DNA of 64,000 bases from Rhizobium bangladeshense (GCF_017357245.1 NZ_CP071612.1:2731001-2795000), one strand, 5' to 3'. Counted from the first letter of the stretch, positions 28,676 to 38,205 are shown. The notes: generated by a model not told the origin, from the sequence alone. Program-made: numbers and translations.

Positions 28676-29578
28676 ATGCCCCGCACGAACCTGAACGATA
28701 TCCTGATCTTCATGGCCGTCGTCGATGCCGGAAGCTTTATCGCCGGCGGCCAAGCCATGGGTCTCTCCCGTTCGGCAGCGGGAAAGGCCGTTACTCGACT
28801 CGAAGAGCGGCTCGGCGCGCGCCTGCTCAACCGTACCACGAGGACGCTGAGCCTGACCGCCGAAGGACGAGTGTTCTATGACCACGGGCTGCAGATCCTG
28901 GCATCGGTCGACGAGGCGGAAGCGAGCGTTGCGGGGCAAAGTGGTGTGCCGCGAGGCGTTCTCAGGCTCGCCGTTCCCGGTGATTTCGGGCGGCTCGTCG
29001 TGCTTCCCTTGCTCGAAAAATATCTTCGGACCTGGGCGGACATGCAGGCCGAAGTGAGCTTCACCGATCGCCCGGGCGATATCCTCGAGGATGGCTTCGA
29101 CTTGGCGATCGGGATTGGCGCGGCGCCATCGGCCGGCGACAGTCGGTTGATCACGCGCGTGATCGCCAGTGACAAGGCGCGGCTCTGCGCCTCGCCCACC
29201 TACCTGACCGAACGCGGCATGCCCGGCTATATAGGAGATCTCGCCGCCCATGACTGCCTGTTCTTCACCAGCCGCGGCCAAAGGCAGGGTTGGCGTTTTC
29301 GCAGCGGTGCCGGCTGGATCAGGGCCCAGGGGCGCAGCCGCCTGAGGCTCGACAGCGGTGAAGCCGTTCGCGATGCCGCTCTGGCCGGACTCGGCATCGC
29401 GCTCCTTCCGGACTTCCTCATCGCCGCCGATTTGACAGCCGGTCGTCTCCGGCAGGTCCTGCCCGAGCTCGAAACCGACGAAACGAAGATCATGGCGCTC
29501 TATCCCGACAGAGGCCTGCTGGAGCCGCGGGTGCGCTGCTTTATCGATCTGATGATCGAGGAAATCGGACCAGGCTAG
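28676..29578 (+). CDS. LysR-family transcriptional regulator
   Basis: 300 residues. The winged helix at the N-terminus (LNDILIFMAVVDAGSFIAGG, SRSAAGKAVTRLEERLGARL) and the periplasmic-binding-like effector domain are complete. It resembles the CrgA-type branch (NRTTRTLSLTAEGRVFYDH). It converges with the MFS gene. The 230-base gap before it holds its promoter but no gene. Confidence 0.92.
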   Translation: MPRTNLNDILIFMAVVDAGSFIAGGQAMGLSRSAAGKAVTRLEERLGARLLNRTTRTLSLTAEGRVFYDHGLQILASVDEAEASVAGQSGVPRGVLRLAVPGDFGRLVVLPLLEKYLRTWADMQAEVSFTDRPGDILEDGFDLAIGIGAAPSAGDSRLITRVIASDKARLCASPTYLTERGMPGYIGDLAAHDCLFFTSRGQRQGWRFRSGAGWIRAQGRSRLRLDSGEAVRDAALAGLGIALLPDFLIAADLTAGRLRQVLPELETDETKIMALYPDRGLLEPRVRCFIDLMIEEIGPG

Positions 29579-29595
29579 TAACGCGTCCGCGGGGC

Positions 29596-30834
29596 TCATG
29601 CCACAGCCTTGTCAAAACCGCGGAAGCTCTTGAGCGCCAGCGGAGAGAGGGTCGCCGCGAGATAAGCGAGCCCGCAGAGGAGCATCGCTGCGCCAAGCCC
29701 GGTCGTGCTGATCAGCGCACCGCCGACGAGGCCACCGAAGGGGATAAGGGCAAAGCAGAGAGCGGTGTTCATCGCCGTTACGCGCCCGGTCAGTGGTTTG
29801 GGGATGCGCTCGAAGATCACCGCCGACAGGATCGGGTTGAGGAAACCGGAGGCAAAGCCTGCGATTGCCAGCGTCCCAAATACGGAGCCGAGCGGCGCAT
29901 CCACGGCGAGCACCAGAAAACGCGGAAATCCGGTCAGCAAAAAAGCCATCGTATAGACGATCAAACGCGGCATGCGCTCGCCGACAACAGCGGCAATTGC
30001 CGCGCCCGCGATTGAGGCGCCGGAGAAGGCGGCAAGCAGCCCGCCGAGCAGCTCCGGCCCGTGACCGGCGTCCCGCGTCCAGACCGGCAGCAGCACGGCG
30101 TGATAGGCCTGATCGAGCAGATTGGTGATCGCCACCATGGCGACAATGCTGACGAGCACCGCGTCGCCGCGCAGAAAGCGCCAGCCTTCCAGGAGATCGC
30201 CGAGATAGGTTGACGCTCTGCCGGGCCGCGCGTCGGGCGCGGCGGGGATCTTGGGAGCGCGGCGGGTGCCGGGTATGCCTGATGCAACGACCAGGGCAGC
30301 CGCAGCGAAGGTGGCGGCGTTGACGAGGAGCGCCTGACCCGGGCCGATCAGCCCGATCAGCGCGCCCGCGCCGGCCGCACCCACCGTCGAGGCCAGCCGC
30401 TCGATGGCGCTGGAGACGCCGGTCACCCGTTCGACCGGCACTTCGGCGAGGGTCGCGATATCGGGAACCATCGCCTGCTTGGCGGCATCGGAAGGCCCGC
30501 GCAGCACACCCATGGCAAAGACGAGGAGCAGCAACACTGGCACAGTCAACATGCCCAAGAAATCGAGAAGCGGCACCAGCCCGACCACAACAACGGAAGC
30601 AATGTCGCAAATGATGGCGATGCGCTTGGCGCCGACCCGGTCGATCAGCGGTCCCCCGAGCGCCTTGGCGAGCACATAAGGCAGCATTTCCATCATCGCC
30701 GTCAGCCCGGTCAGCACCGGACTGCCGGTAGCACTCAGCACCAGCCAGGGAATGGCGATGGTCGAGAGCCGGGTGCCGGACAGCGATAGCGTCTCGGCGA
30801 CGGCGAACCTCAGAAACGGCTTGCCCCTTCTCAC
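29596..30834 (-). CDS. MFS transporter
   Basis: 412 residues, about twelve hydrophobic helices, with an MFS loop 2-3 region DRVGAKRIAIICD. Helix-rich segments such as IASVVVVGLVPLLDF and the second half after FLRGDAVLVSIVAMVAIT fit an efflux protein of the MdfA/enterobactin-exporter type. Its start overlaps the stop of the regulator gene by four bases, so the pair forms one operon. Confidence 0.9.
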   Translation of the reverse strand: MRRGKPFLRFAVAETLSLSGTRLSTIAIPWLVLSATGSPVLTGLTAMMEMLPYVLAKALGGPLIDRVGAKRIAIICDIASVVVVGLVPLLDFLGMLTVPVLLLLVFAMGVLRGPSDAAKQAMVPDIATLAEVPVERVTGVSSAIERLASTVGAAGAGALIGLIGPGQALLVNAATFAAAALVVASGIPGTRRAPKIPAAPDARPGRASTYLGDLLEGWRFLRGDAVLVSIVAMVAITNLLDQAYHAVLLPVWTRDAGHGPELLGGLLAAFSGASIAGAAIAAVVGERMPRLIVYTMAFLLTGFPRFLVLAVDAPLGSVFGTLAIAGFASGFLNPILSAVIFERIPKPLTGRVTAMNTALCFALIPFGGLVGGALISTTGLGAAMLLCGLAYLAATLSPLALKSFRGFDKAVA

Positions 30835-31478
30835 GGCTCACTCTCCCGCTCGCGGTACGGAACGCGGCCCGGATAAGGGAAAGCGTGAAGCATTACATAG
30901 AAGGGAACGACGTCAGGATCCTGCGTCGCCTCTCCCAGCGGCGGGGCCGCCCGCATCGCGTCAAGAATGATGTCTCTCAACCGCTTCGTCAGGGCTTCGG
31001 CCTGTTCAGCCCTCATCGGGATGAGGATGTCGTCGGCGGCCGTCGCCCTGCGCCATTCGACTGGCAGCCCGGCATATTCCTCCAGCGCCTGCTGCATCTG
31101 GCCGACGTGCAGCGAAAGCGCCGCCTGGTTGAAGGCAACGTCGAGATCGAGCGCCTCCCCCTCGGCTTCGCTTGCCGGCACCGAGGTCAGCTCGTGGCTG
31201 GCGCGCCACCAGCGATCGCGTCGCGAGGCATGCGGCGATTCCTCGATGAAACCATATTGGGCGAGCTGGCGCAGGTGATAGCTGGTCGCGCCGCTGTTCA
31301 GGCCCAGCCGGACCGCGAGCTGCGTCGCCGTGGCGGGGCCGTCGATCCTCAGCATGCCAAGCATGCGCAGCCGCACGGGATGCGCCAACGCCTTCAGCGC
31401 CGTCGGTTCGGGCACGACCCGGCTGACGGTGCGGGAGATGGCGGCATCGGCGGCTGGATCGGAGTTCTGCTCTTTCAT
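30831..31478 (-). CDS. ArsR-like winged-helix regulator
   Basis: 215 residues. The DNA-binding part is LKALAHPVRLRMLGMLRIDGPATATQLA ... GATSYHLRQLAQYGFIEE, an ArsR-type helix-turn-helix. The C-terminal half is acidic and probably binds a ligand. The ATG at 31478 is used rather than an upstream TTG. It precedes and overlaps the MFS gene, and the operator-like repeats just upstream suggest autoregulation. Confidence 0.85.
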   Translation of the reverse strand: MKEQNSDPAADAAISRTVSRVVPEPTALKALAHPVRLRMLGMLRIDGPATATQLAVRLGLNSGATSYHLRQLAQYGFIEESPHASRRDRWWRASHELTSVPASEAEGEALDLDVAFNQAALSLHVGQMQQALEEYAGLPVEWRRATAADDILIPMRAEQAEALTKRLRDIILDAMRAAPPLGEATQDPDVVPFYVMLHAFPYPGRVPYRERESEP

Positions 31479-31492
31479 GATGCTATCATACA

Positions 31493-31529
31493 ATTGCAAA
31501 CATATCTTTGCAAATATTTCTTTGCAAAA
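31493..31529. promoter_or_regulatory. Operator with three TTGCAAA repeats at 14-base spacing
   Basis: TTGCAAA occurs at 31494, 31508 and 31522, exactly 14 bases apart; two copies are the self-complementary TTTGCAAA. The array sits just upstream of the ArsR-like gene and 100 bases before the methyltransferase gene on the other strand. Regular spacing suggests a repressor array binding site. Inference. Confidence 0.6.
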
Positions 31530-31629
31530 CTGTTTCGGAAGGCTCTTGAAAACCGGCTTCGCCTATAGCCAGGCATGATGACGCGCCCTATGACCGTGGC
31601 GGTAGTCCGCATGAACGAGGGGCAAAGGG

Positions 31630-32312
31630 ATGGCTGAGGACGCGCAGAAAAATATCGGTACCTGGTACATCGACCCCGATGCCGAAGATAGGATGGCCGA
31701 TGGGCATGCGCCGATATGGCGCCACCTGATCGATCTCATGCTCGAGCGTGACCTCTCCGATAAGAACGTGCTCGACTATGGCTGCAATCAGGGCGGCCTG
31801 CTGCGGCATCTCTATGCGATTCGACCATTCCGCAGGGCCCTGGGTATCGACATCGCCGAAACCTCCATTGCCAAGGCCGAGACGCTGAAAGGCAATCTGC
31901 CGATCCAGCATCAGGTCGGCGGCAGGCTGGAGGGCTGGAGCGAGGAATTCGACCTCGCCGTCAGCCATGAGGTCATCTATCTCGTTCCCGATATCGACGC
32001 GCACGCCGCCGATATCCGCCAGGCACTGAAGTCAGGCGGCGTCTATTATGCGGTAACTGGCTGCCACACGGACAATCCGCTCTGCCGAAATGGCGCGAGC
32101 TCGTCGCCAACCGCACCAACACCGTCGTTCAGGATCGGTCGGTCACCGATTACGGCCGTGCCTTCGAAAAGGCGGGCTTCGCTGTCTCCGCGCGCAAGCT
32201 CGAATATGACGGCTTCATCCCCTTCGTCGCGGACGGCTGGACGCCTGACTTCGCCGATGCGCTGGACTATTACACCCAGACGAAGATCGTCTTCAGGCTT
32301 GTGAAGCCCTAG
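31630..32312 (+). pseudogene. Class I SAM-dependent methyltransferase, frameshifted
   Basis: The first 150 codons encode a Rossmann methyltransferase (VLDYGCNQGGLLRHLYA; LGIDIAETSIAKAE; DLAVSHEVIYLVPD). After GCHTDNPL (near 32083) the frame turns into a Ser/Pro-rich nonsense tail. In the next frame the expected end appears (RELVANRTNTVVQDR ... DYGRAFEKAGF ... TKIVFRLVKP) and stops at 32312. One missing base at ctctgccg, where ctctggccg would read P-L-W-P, explains it. Either a true frameshift or a sequence error. Confidence 0.75.
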
Positions 32313-33104
32313 ACACTGCCGGTGAAGCCGCATCAGCTCTACATCGAAATGCGGCGGGTTATTCGGAGCGACCTGGACGAAACGGCCCCTGACCCGGAAG
32401 ATTTCCTGGATGAGATTGCGCTCGGCAAGCTCGCGTGGCGCACCGTCGAATCTGAGCTGCCCCTTTTCTAGCAGCGAAACGCGGTCGCTGACGGCGATCG
32501 CCTGGTTGATGTCGTGGATCGCCATGACGATCGTCACGCCCTTTTCGCGGCTCAGCCGATGCACGAGATCGAGTACTTCGACCTGATAGCCGATGTCGAG
32601 GAAGGAGGTCGGCTCGTCGAGCAGCAGGATCTCCGCTTCCTGGGCGAGAGCGGCGGAGATCCACGCCCTCTGACGTTCGCCGCCGGATAATTCGCGCAGG
32701 CTGCGGTCGGCCAAATCAGATAGTCCGGTGCTATCGAGTGCCCATTCGATCGCCTCCTCGTCGCGGCTGTCATAAGAGCGGAACAGGCCGACATGCGGAT
32801 AGCGGCCCTGGCGCACGAGCTGGGCGACGGTCATCTCGTCGGGAGCGGTCGGCTGCTGCGGCAGGAAAGCGAGCTTCTTCGCCAGCATCCGGCGCGACAT
32901 GGAGGCGACAGCAACGCCGTCGAGCGACGCCTTGCCCACCGCTGGCCGGATGAGGCCGGCCAGCGCATGCAGCGCCGTGCTCTTGCCCGAGCCGTTCGGC
33001 CCGATCAGCGCCCGGATCTCGCCCTTTTCGAGCGAGAGGCTGAAACCGCTGAGAGCCTTTCGCTTGTTGTACATCACCGAGAGGTCGGAACAGGACAATG
33101 GCAT
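32046..33104 (-). CDS. Iron-siderophore ABC transporter ATP-binding protein (FecE/FhuC type), stop displaced
   Basis: Residues 1-265 are a standard FhuC/FecE-type ATPase: GPNGSGKST, signature LRELSGGERQR, Walker B ILLLDEPTSFLD, switch IHDINQA. It supplies energy for siderophore uptake. The frame then continues for nearly 90 codons antisense to the methyltransferase gene, giving 352 residues instead of about 260. A one-base deletion after VELMRLH is likely; with it restored a stop falls at 32293. The first 265 residues are confident; the tail is probably not native. Confidence 0.85.
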   Translation of the reverse strand: MPLSCSDLSVMYNKRKALSGFSLSLEKGEIRALIGPNGSGKSTALHALAGLIRPAVGKASLDGVAVASMSRRMLAKKLAFLPQQPTAPDEMTVAQLVRQGRYPHVGLFRSYDSRDEEAIEWALDSTGLSDLADRSLRELSGGERQRAWISAALAQEAEILLLDEPTSFLDIGYQVEVLDLVHRLSREKGVTIVMAIHDINQAIAVSDRVSLLEKGQLRFDGAPRELAERNLIQEIFRVRGRFVQVAPNNPPHFDVELMRLHRQCLGLHKPEDDLRLGVIVQRIGEVRRPAVRDEGDEAVIFELARGDSEARLFEGTAVIGDRPILNDGVGAVGDELAPFRQSGLSVWQPVTA

Positions 33105-33111
33105 TTCGGCC

Positions 33112-34149
33112 TCACATGTTTTTGCGCAGCAGCGCGAGCAGAAGCGGTACGCCGAAAACGGCTGTGACCACGCCGATCGGTATTTCCTCGGCCTGTCCCA
33201 GCAGCCGGCCGATGAGATCGCCGAGCGTGACGATGACGGCGCCCAACACGATCGTCAGCGTAAGCGACAGCATGAAGTTCCGCCCAGCCAGGAAGCGGGC
33301 GAGATGCGGCACGATAAGACCGACGAAGACCACAGGTCCGACCGCGCCGACGGCGCTTGCCGCGAGCGCGCAGGCGACGATCAGCACGATCGAGAAGTAC
33401 TTGCGATAGCCGAGCCCGAGAGACCGGGCGACGGGCGCATCGAACTGCAGCAGCATCAGCGGCCGATAGACGACCGGCAGCATGGCGAGCCCAGCGATCG
33501 TGAAGGGCAACAGGAAGAGCGCGTGATCCCAGCTGCGGGCGTAAAGACTGCCCGACAGCCACTCGAGAATGATCTCGATACGGGACGACCCCCATCCGGC
33601 GATAAGGCCGATCGCCACTGCATGCAGCACCGCGCCGACTGCCACGCCGCAGAGGGTGATGCGCAGCGCGCTGAGGCCGAGACGGAAGGCAAGCAGATAG
33701 ATGACGCCGCCGGCAAGCAGGCCGCCGGCGAGACCTGCAGCCGGCAGCCATGCGACCGGCAGTTCGGCCAGCGTGTTCGAGCCGGGCTCGAGAATATAGA
33801 CGGTAAACAGCAGGAAGATCGTCACCGAGAGAGTCGCTCCCTGCGACACGCCCATCAGCGAGGGGTCGGCGAGCGGATTGCGGGTGATGGTCTGCAGCAG
33901 ATATCCCGCCAGCGAAAAATGAATGCCGGCCAGGATGCCGGTAGCGATGCGCGGCATCCAGATATCGAGAATGATCAGCCGCGCCTCGGCCGAGCCGCCG
34001 CCGGTCAGCAGGGCCGCGACGTCAGCCATGGGAATATCGGCGACGCCGAGGAAGACCGCCGCCGCAAGCGACAGGACAGCCAAGACGGCAAGCGCAGCTG
34101 TTATGCCGAGGCTTCTCGGACCAGCCGATATCGATGCCCGGGCGCTCAT
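33112..34149 (-). CDS. Iron-siderophore ABC transporter permease (FecCD family)
   Basis: 345 residues, about nine helices. The FecCD signatures are complete: LLQTITRNPLADPSLMGVSQGA, GPVVFVGLIVPHLAR, and the C-terminal EEIPIGVVTAVFGVPLLLALL. It is intact, unlike the permease upstream, and starts with a four-base overlap on that gene. With the neighbours it would import ferric-siderophore from periplasm to cytoplasm. Confidence 0.92.
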   Translation of the reverse strand: MSARASISAGPRSLGITAALAVLAVLSLAAAVFLGVADIPMADVAALLTGGGSAEARLIILDIWMPRIATGILAGIHFSLAGYLLQTITRNPLADPSLMGVSQGATLSVTIFLLFTVYILEPGSNTLAELPVAWLPAAGLAGGLLAGGVIYLLAFRLGLSALRITLCGVAVGAVLHAVAIGLIAGWGSSRIEIILEWLSGSLYARSWDHALFLLPFTIAGLAMLPVVYRPLMLLQFDAPVARSLGLGYRKYFSIVLIVACALAASAVGAVGPVVFVGLIVPHLARFLAGRNFMLSLTLTIVLGAVIVTLGDLIGRLLGQAEEIPIGVVTAVFGVPLLLALLRKNM

Positions 34150-35149
34150 TGCGTCTCCCCCGCGAAGCTGAGCCGCCCGCGCTGGACGAGATAGATGAAG
34201 ACCGGTCCGCCGAGCAATGCGGTGACGATGCCGACCGGCAACTCACGCGGGATTGCGACACTGCGCGCCAACACATCAGCGACCGTCACGATCAGCGCGC
34301 CGAGCGAGGCGCTCAACCCGATCTCCCACCCCGTGCCGCGGGGTTTCAGCAGCCGGGCGATGTGGGGAGCGGCAAGACCGACGAAGGCCACCGGCCCGGC
34401 AATCGGCGCGACACCGGCGACCGGAATGACGGCAAGAATGAGGATGAGCGGCTTCCACAGACCGAGCTGCAGGCCCATGCCGGCCGCCGCATGGTCGCTC
34501 AGCATGAACATGCCGATGACGCGCCGCAGAACGAGCGCGCCCACGACGCCGGCGATCGTCCATGGCAGCATATAGAGGAGGTGCGACCAGGTGCGCCCCT
34601 GGAAGCCACCGGCGAGCCAGAAGAGCAGCGATGCCGATTGCGGCCCGGTCAAGAGCAGAACATAGGTGGTGATCGCGCCGAGAAACAGCGAGACGCTGAC
34701 GCCGCCGAGCGCAAGCTGCAGTGGCCGCCCCTGCCCGCCGCGCGAAACCCAGAATGTCACCGAGGCAGCAAGGGGCCCGCCGGCAAGGCCGATGAAGGGA
34801 TAATAGGCAGGCGAAAGCCAAGGCACGAAGACGAAGCAGCAGACGATCGGCGCGACCGCCCCCGATGTTACGCCGGTAATACCGGGATCGGCCAGCGGAT
34901 TGCGCGTCAGCGTCTGCAGCACATACCGGAAACGGCAAGTCCGGCGCCACCGGCGGCGGCCGCCAGGCTGCGCGGCAGGCGCAGCGTCCAGACGAGGACA
35001 GATTCGAGCTTACCGTCGGGCGCCAGCAGCACGCGCAGCGCCGTCTCGACCGAAAGCGTCTTGGCACCGACCAGCAGGCCGAGCATCGTCGCCAGCATGG
35101 CGGCGGCGACGATGAGCCCTATGGCCAGGAATGATTGCCGGGGGCTCAT
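34146..35149 (-). pseudogene. Iron-siderophore ABC transporter permease (FecCD family), frameshifted
   Basis: Two overlapping frames carry one FecCD permease. The N-terminal 78 codons (FLAIGLIVAAAMLATMLG ... LRLPRSLAAAAGGAGLAVSGM) end abruptly in CCRR. The other frame continues MLQTLTRNPLADPGITGVTSGA to the end at 34146. On the coding strand tatgtgctgcag should read tatgctgctgcag: one C is missing near 34925. The second part is well conserved (GPVAFVGLAAPHIARLL). Confidence 0.8.
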
Positions 35150-35170
35150 CGCAGACCTTGTTCCTTGGGC

Positions 35171-36138
35171 TTAGTTCTGCAGTTCGGCCGGGATCAGCTT
35201 GGCGGCTTCGGCCTTCACGTCGACGGCCGGGAACGTGTCGGGGTAGAGGTAGTGCGCGGCCTCGCGCAGGACGATTTCGCGAGCGATCGGGCCGTTGGTC
35301 TCGACCCACTGGTCGCCGACATAGAAGACGCGGTTGTTTTTGACCGCCGACAGCTGTGACCAGATCGGGTTGCTCTCATGCGGGCGATCCGGGCCGGAAT
35401 CATAGACGAAGATGACCTCCGGGTCCTTTTCCAGCATGGTTTCGAGGCTGAGGTCGATGCCGAATTCGCCACCCGGGCTCTTCGGCCCCGGAACATTGTC
35501 GCCGCCGATCGCAGCGACGATCGAGGCCGAGGTATTTTCCGTGTGGAAGGCGAACGGCGTTGCGCCGCCCCACATGATCAGGAAGCGCGGGTGAACATTC
35601 TTCGGCGCCTTGGCGGCAAACTCCGCCAGATGCTTGCGGAAATCGGCGTTGAGCTGCTCGCCGCGCTCGGGCTTGCCGAGCAGCTTGGAAAGAGAAGCAA
35701 CCTCCTTGTAGCTCTCTTCCAGCAATTCCATGTTGTAGGCGACGTAAGGTGCGATGTTCTGAAGCTGCGCCGCATTGCCCACCGTATAGCGGCGGATCGC
35801 GATGATCAGATCCGGCTTGGCTTCGGAGAGAAGTTCGAGATTGGGCTTTGCGCGCTGGCCGATCTGCTTCATTCCGGCAGTCAGGCCGAGCAGAAAAGCG
35901 GGTCGCGGCCTGAAGTCATATAGGTGCTGGCGACCGGCTTGATGCCGAGTGCCAGCGCGACGTCATCGGCGATATAGGAAATCGAGGCAATGCGCTTCGG
36001 CTGCGCCGGGACTTCGACAGTGATGCCCCGATCATCGACGATCGAGACCTTCTTGCCGTCATCCGCCTGGGCGGCGCCCGCCACCAGCATTGCGGATAGG
36101 CCGATGGCCGAGAAAAATTTATATACATATCGAGTCAT
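35171..36138 (-). pseudogene. Iron-siderophore ABC transporter substrate-binding protein, frameshifted
   Basis: An N-terminal piece with signal peptide (MTRYVYKFFSAIGLSAMLVAGAAQA) and SIVDDRGITVEVPAQPKRIASISYIADDVA ends at LFCSA. A second frame continues MKQIGQRAKPNLELLSEAKPDLII to EAAKLIPAELQN. Restoring one C at cttttctgctcgg (near 35897) gives LFLLGLTAGMKQIG, the expected join. The product would be a FepB/FhuD-type periplasmic binding protein, first gene of the operon. Confidence 0.8.
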
Positions 36139-36241
36139 ATCTGAAAACTCGCCTCTCATGCGCAGAGGCTTTAGCTAAAAAAGCGGAGTTTAACAATCAT
36201 GATTCTCGGACGCGCTTTCGGGAAAATGCCGCTTGGCCGGC

Positions 36242-37339
36242 TCAATCCTCAGCCAAGGTGAAGACTGCACAAGGTTCTGCGATCCCACGCAAAAAGTGCT
36301 CGCCAAGTGGCGTCAGCACGGCCTCGGTGTTCGCCGCCACCTCGCCCGAGATCAGCACGCTGTGGCCGAGCGGCTTGCAGAGCCCTTCCAGCCGGCTGAC
36401 CATATTGACCGCTGGGCCGATGGCGGTGAAATCCAGCCGGTCGGCCGCGCCGATATTGCCCCAGAGGATCTCGCCGAAATGCAGCGCGGCGCCGAAGGGC
36501 AGCGGCGCCAGCCCTTGCGCCTCGCGCATCTGGTCGAGATGGATCATGCCGGCGCGGCTGGCCGCGACGGCTCGGAGCGCCGCCTCGCAGGCTTCCCGAT
36601 CACCGCGGCTCTCTTCGCCGGAAGCGCCCGTGACGGGAAAAATCGCCAGCACACCGTCGCCGATGAATTTCAGCACCTCGCCGCCAAAGGCATGCACGGC
36701 GCCTGCGATGCGGTCGAAATATGCGTCGAGCGCTGATATCATCGCATGCGGCTCCGTCACCTGAGAAAGCGCGGTGAAATCACGGAGGTCGGCGCAGAGA
36801 AGAGCCGCGCGGATGGTTTCGCCGGTGCCGCGCGCAAGCACGCCCGACTGAACCCGGGCCGCACTGCGCCGACCGAGATAGGCTTCGAGCAGGGCTGCCC
36901 GCGCCTCCCGCGCCGCAAGGGCTGCAACCGGTGCGGCGGCAAAACGCGCGACCTCCCTCAGGCGGCCGGCTTCATCCGGAGCGAATGCGTCCGCCCCTGC
37001 CCCCTTGCCGATGGCCGCCCAGCCGAGCATCGTACCGTCTTCCGAATTCCCGATCCTCTCCTCCCACACCGGTCCGAGCCCGGCGAGCCACTCGCGCCCG
37101 GCATCGCTTCGCGGGGCGGCGGCAAAGCCCAGCGCCTCGATGACCGCCCCGGTCTCCGCACGCCACAGCCAGGTGCGCCGCGCAATAATCGGATGCGGCA
37201 CCGAAAGCGTCAGCGCGCCACCGGAAAGCGGCAGGCCACCAACCAGCAGCCGGCGCCCGAGCTCGGCCAGAAACTGCTCGGGACCAGGCGAAGCCGCGGC
37301 TTCGTCAACCAGCCAGGCAAGGGAGGGAGGCAGATCCAT
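36242..37339 (-). CDS. Class III adenylate/guanylate cyclase
   Basis: About 365 residues. A GAF-like N-terminal half of unknown ligand precedes a class III cyclase domain. The metal-binding aspartates sit in LCADLRDFTALS and KFIGDGVLAIF, and the transition-state Asn/Arg in TAIGPAVNMVSRLEG. The lysine in LKFIGDG favours ATP. It has no membrane helices. I start at the ATG at 37339; the frame stays open to 37639 but that part looks noncoding. Confidence 0.85.
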   Translation of the reverse strand: MDLPPSLAWLVDEAAASPGPEQFLAELGRRLLVGGLPLSGGALTLSVPHPIIARRTWLWRAETGAVIEALGFAAAPRSDAGREWLAGLGPVWEERIGNSEDGTMLGWAAIGKGAGADAFAPDEAGRLREVARFAAAPVAALAAREARAALLEAYLGRRSAARVQSGVLARGTGETIRAALLCADLRDFTALSQVTEPHAMISALDAYFDRIAGAVHAFGGEVLKFIGDGVLAIFPVTGASGEESRGDREACEAALRAVAASRAGMIHLDQMREAQGLAPLPFGAALHFGEILWGNIGAADRLDFTAIGPAVNMVSRLEGLCKPLGHSVLISGEVAANTEAVLTPLGEHFLRGIAEPCAVFTLAED

Positions 37340-37592
37340 GCCCCAGCATCGCATCACCCCAGTGTGCGGGCAACCCCGCGGCGTTCGTCCCGCGGAGGCC
37401 GCGCACCCCTCCGGGCGCCTGCACCCGGGGCGTCCGCCAGCAGCCTGGCCCGCATCCCCTGTCAACCCCCTCGCAAAACAACCCTGTGGAAAAACATTCA
37501 CCGCGGTGGAAAATCGCCCAAAAAACACTTTAAACTTGCGCGGCTTTGATTCCATTATGTGCCAGCTTGTCATCTGCGATTGAGGGGTTGCG

Positions 37593-37817
37593 ATGGGCAC
37601 GACATACTGGCCGAAAGACCCGCTTGACGGGAACGACATGACGCTGCTGACGTCGATCCTTCGGCGGTGGTGCGCCCGTTACGGGATCGAATTTACCGCG
37701 GAAGAGAGCAAGCGGAAGGCGAAGGAACTCATCGAATGGTTCGAGTTCGGCGTCAAGGATCCGGCCGAGCTCGAAGAGTTGATCGACGGAAAGCACTGGC
37801 TCGTCAACCGCATCTAA
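37593..37817 (+). CDS. Small conserved hypothetical protein
   Basis: 74 residues with an acidic amphipathic C-terminus (ESKRKAKELIEWFEFGVKDPAELEELIDGKHW). No signal peptide or membrane segment. It seems a genuine small gene, as coding-like codon use and a convergent terminator follow, but I cannot name it. Confidence 0.65.
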   Translation: MGTTYWPKDPLDGNDMTLLTSILRRWCARYGIEFTAEESKRKAKELIEWFEFGVKDPAELEELIDGKHWLVNRI

Positions 37818-37835
37818 GTGCCGCCGTAGTTCTCA

Positions 37836-37867
37836 GGAAAAAGGCCGGCGAACATCGCACCGGCCTT
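37836..37867 (-). terminator. Rho-independent terminator
   Basis: aaggccgg/ccggcctt form an 8-base stem with an 11-base loop. On the minus strand the stem is followed by five T, so it ends transcription of the GCG_CRPN gene; it may also serve the convergent small gene. Confidence 0.7.
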
Positions 37868-37893
37868 CGTTCGTCTGCCTCTGTACAAGGCCT

Positions 37894-38205
37894 TTAGTAA
37901 TCGTCGCGCCAGCGGCGCTCGCGATGCCAACGCCGCTCCTCGCGCCACCGCGGGCCATCCCAATGGTGGTGATGCCGCCGCTCCCAGCCCCAGCGCGGTG
38001 GGCCGCCATAGAAGACCACCGGCGGCGGGCGGCGCCAGTTGCGGCGGCATTCGCCCCAGCGCGTCAGGTGCCAGCCGCGACCGCAGGCGTAGTCGACCTT
38101 CGTGACAGCGCTCTCAACCTTGATTGTCCCGACCGGCATCGCCTGAGCTGTGCCGATCGAGAGACTGCCAGCGAGCAAGGCAGCCGCGATAGTAAGTGCC
38201 TTCAT
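37894..38205 (-). CDS. GCG_CRPN-type exported small protein
   Basis: 103 residues. A signal peptide (MKALTIAAALLAGSLSIGTAQA) precedes CGRGWHLTRWGECRRN, the GCG_CRPN prefix motif common in Rhizobiales, and a low-complexity tail rich in His, Trp and Arg (ERRHHHHWDGPRWREERRWH). Role unknown; exported. The start at 38205 is chosen for its signal peptide. Confidence 0.8.
   Translation of the reverse strand: MKALTIAAALLAGSLSIGTAQAMPVGTIKVESAVTKVDYACGRGWHLTRWGECRRNWRRPPPVVFYGGPPRWGWERRHHHHWDGPRWREERRWHRERRWRDDY

Noticed and set aside
32899..34194. 431-codon plus-strand frame across the iron permease
   Set aside because: Antisense to an intact FecCD permease; low complexity in D, R, E, H and Q.
36139..36241. 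Possible iron-responsive operator before the iron binding-protein gene
   Set aside because: Looked for a TGA-N9-TCA or Irr-type box; nearest match is imperfect, so not listed.
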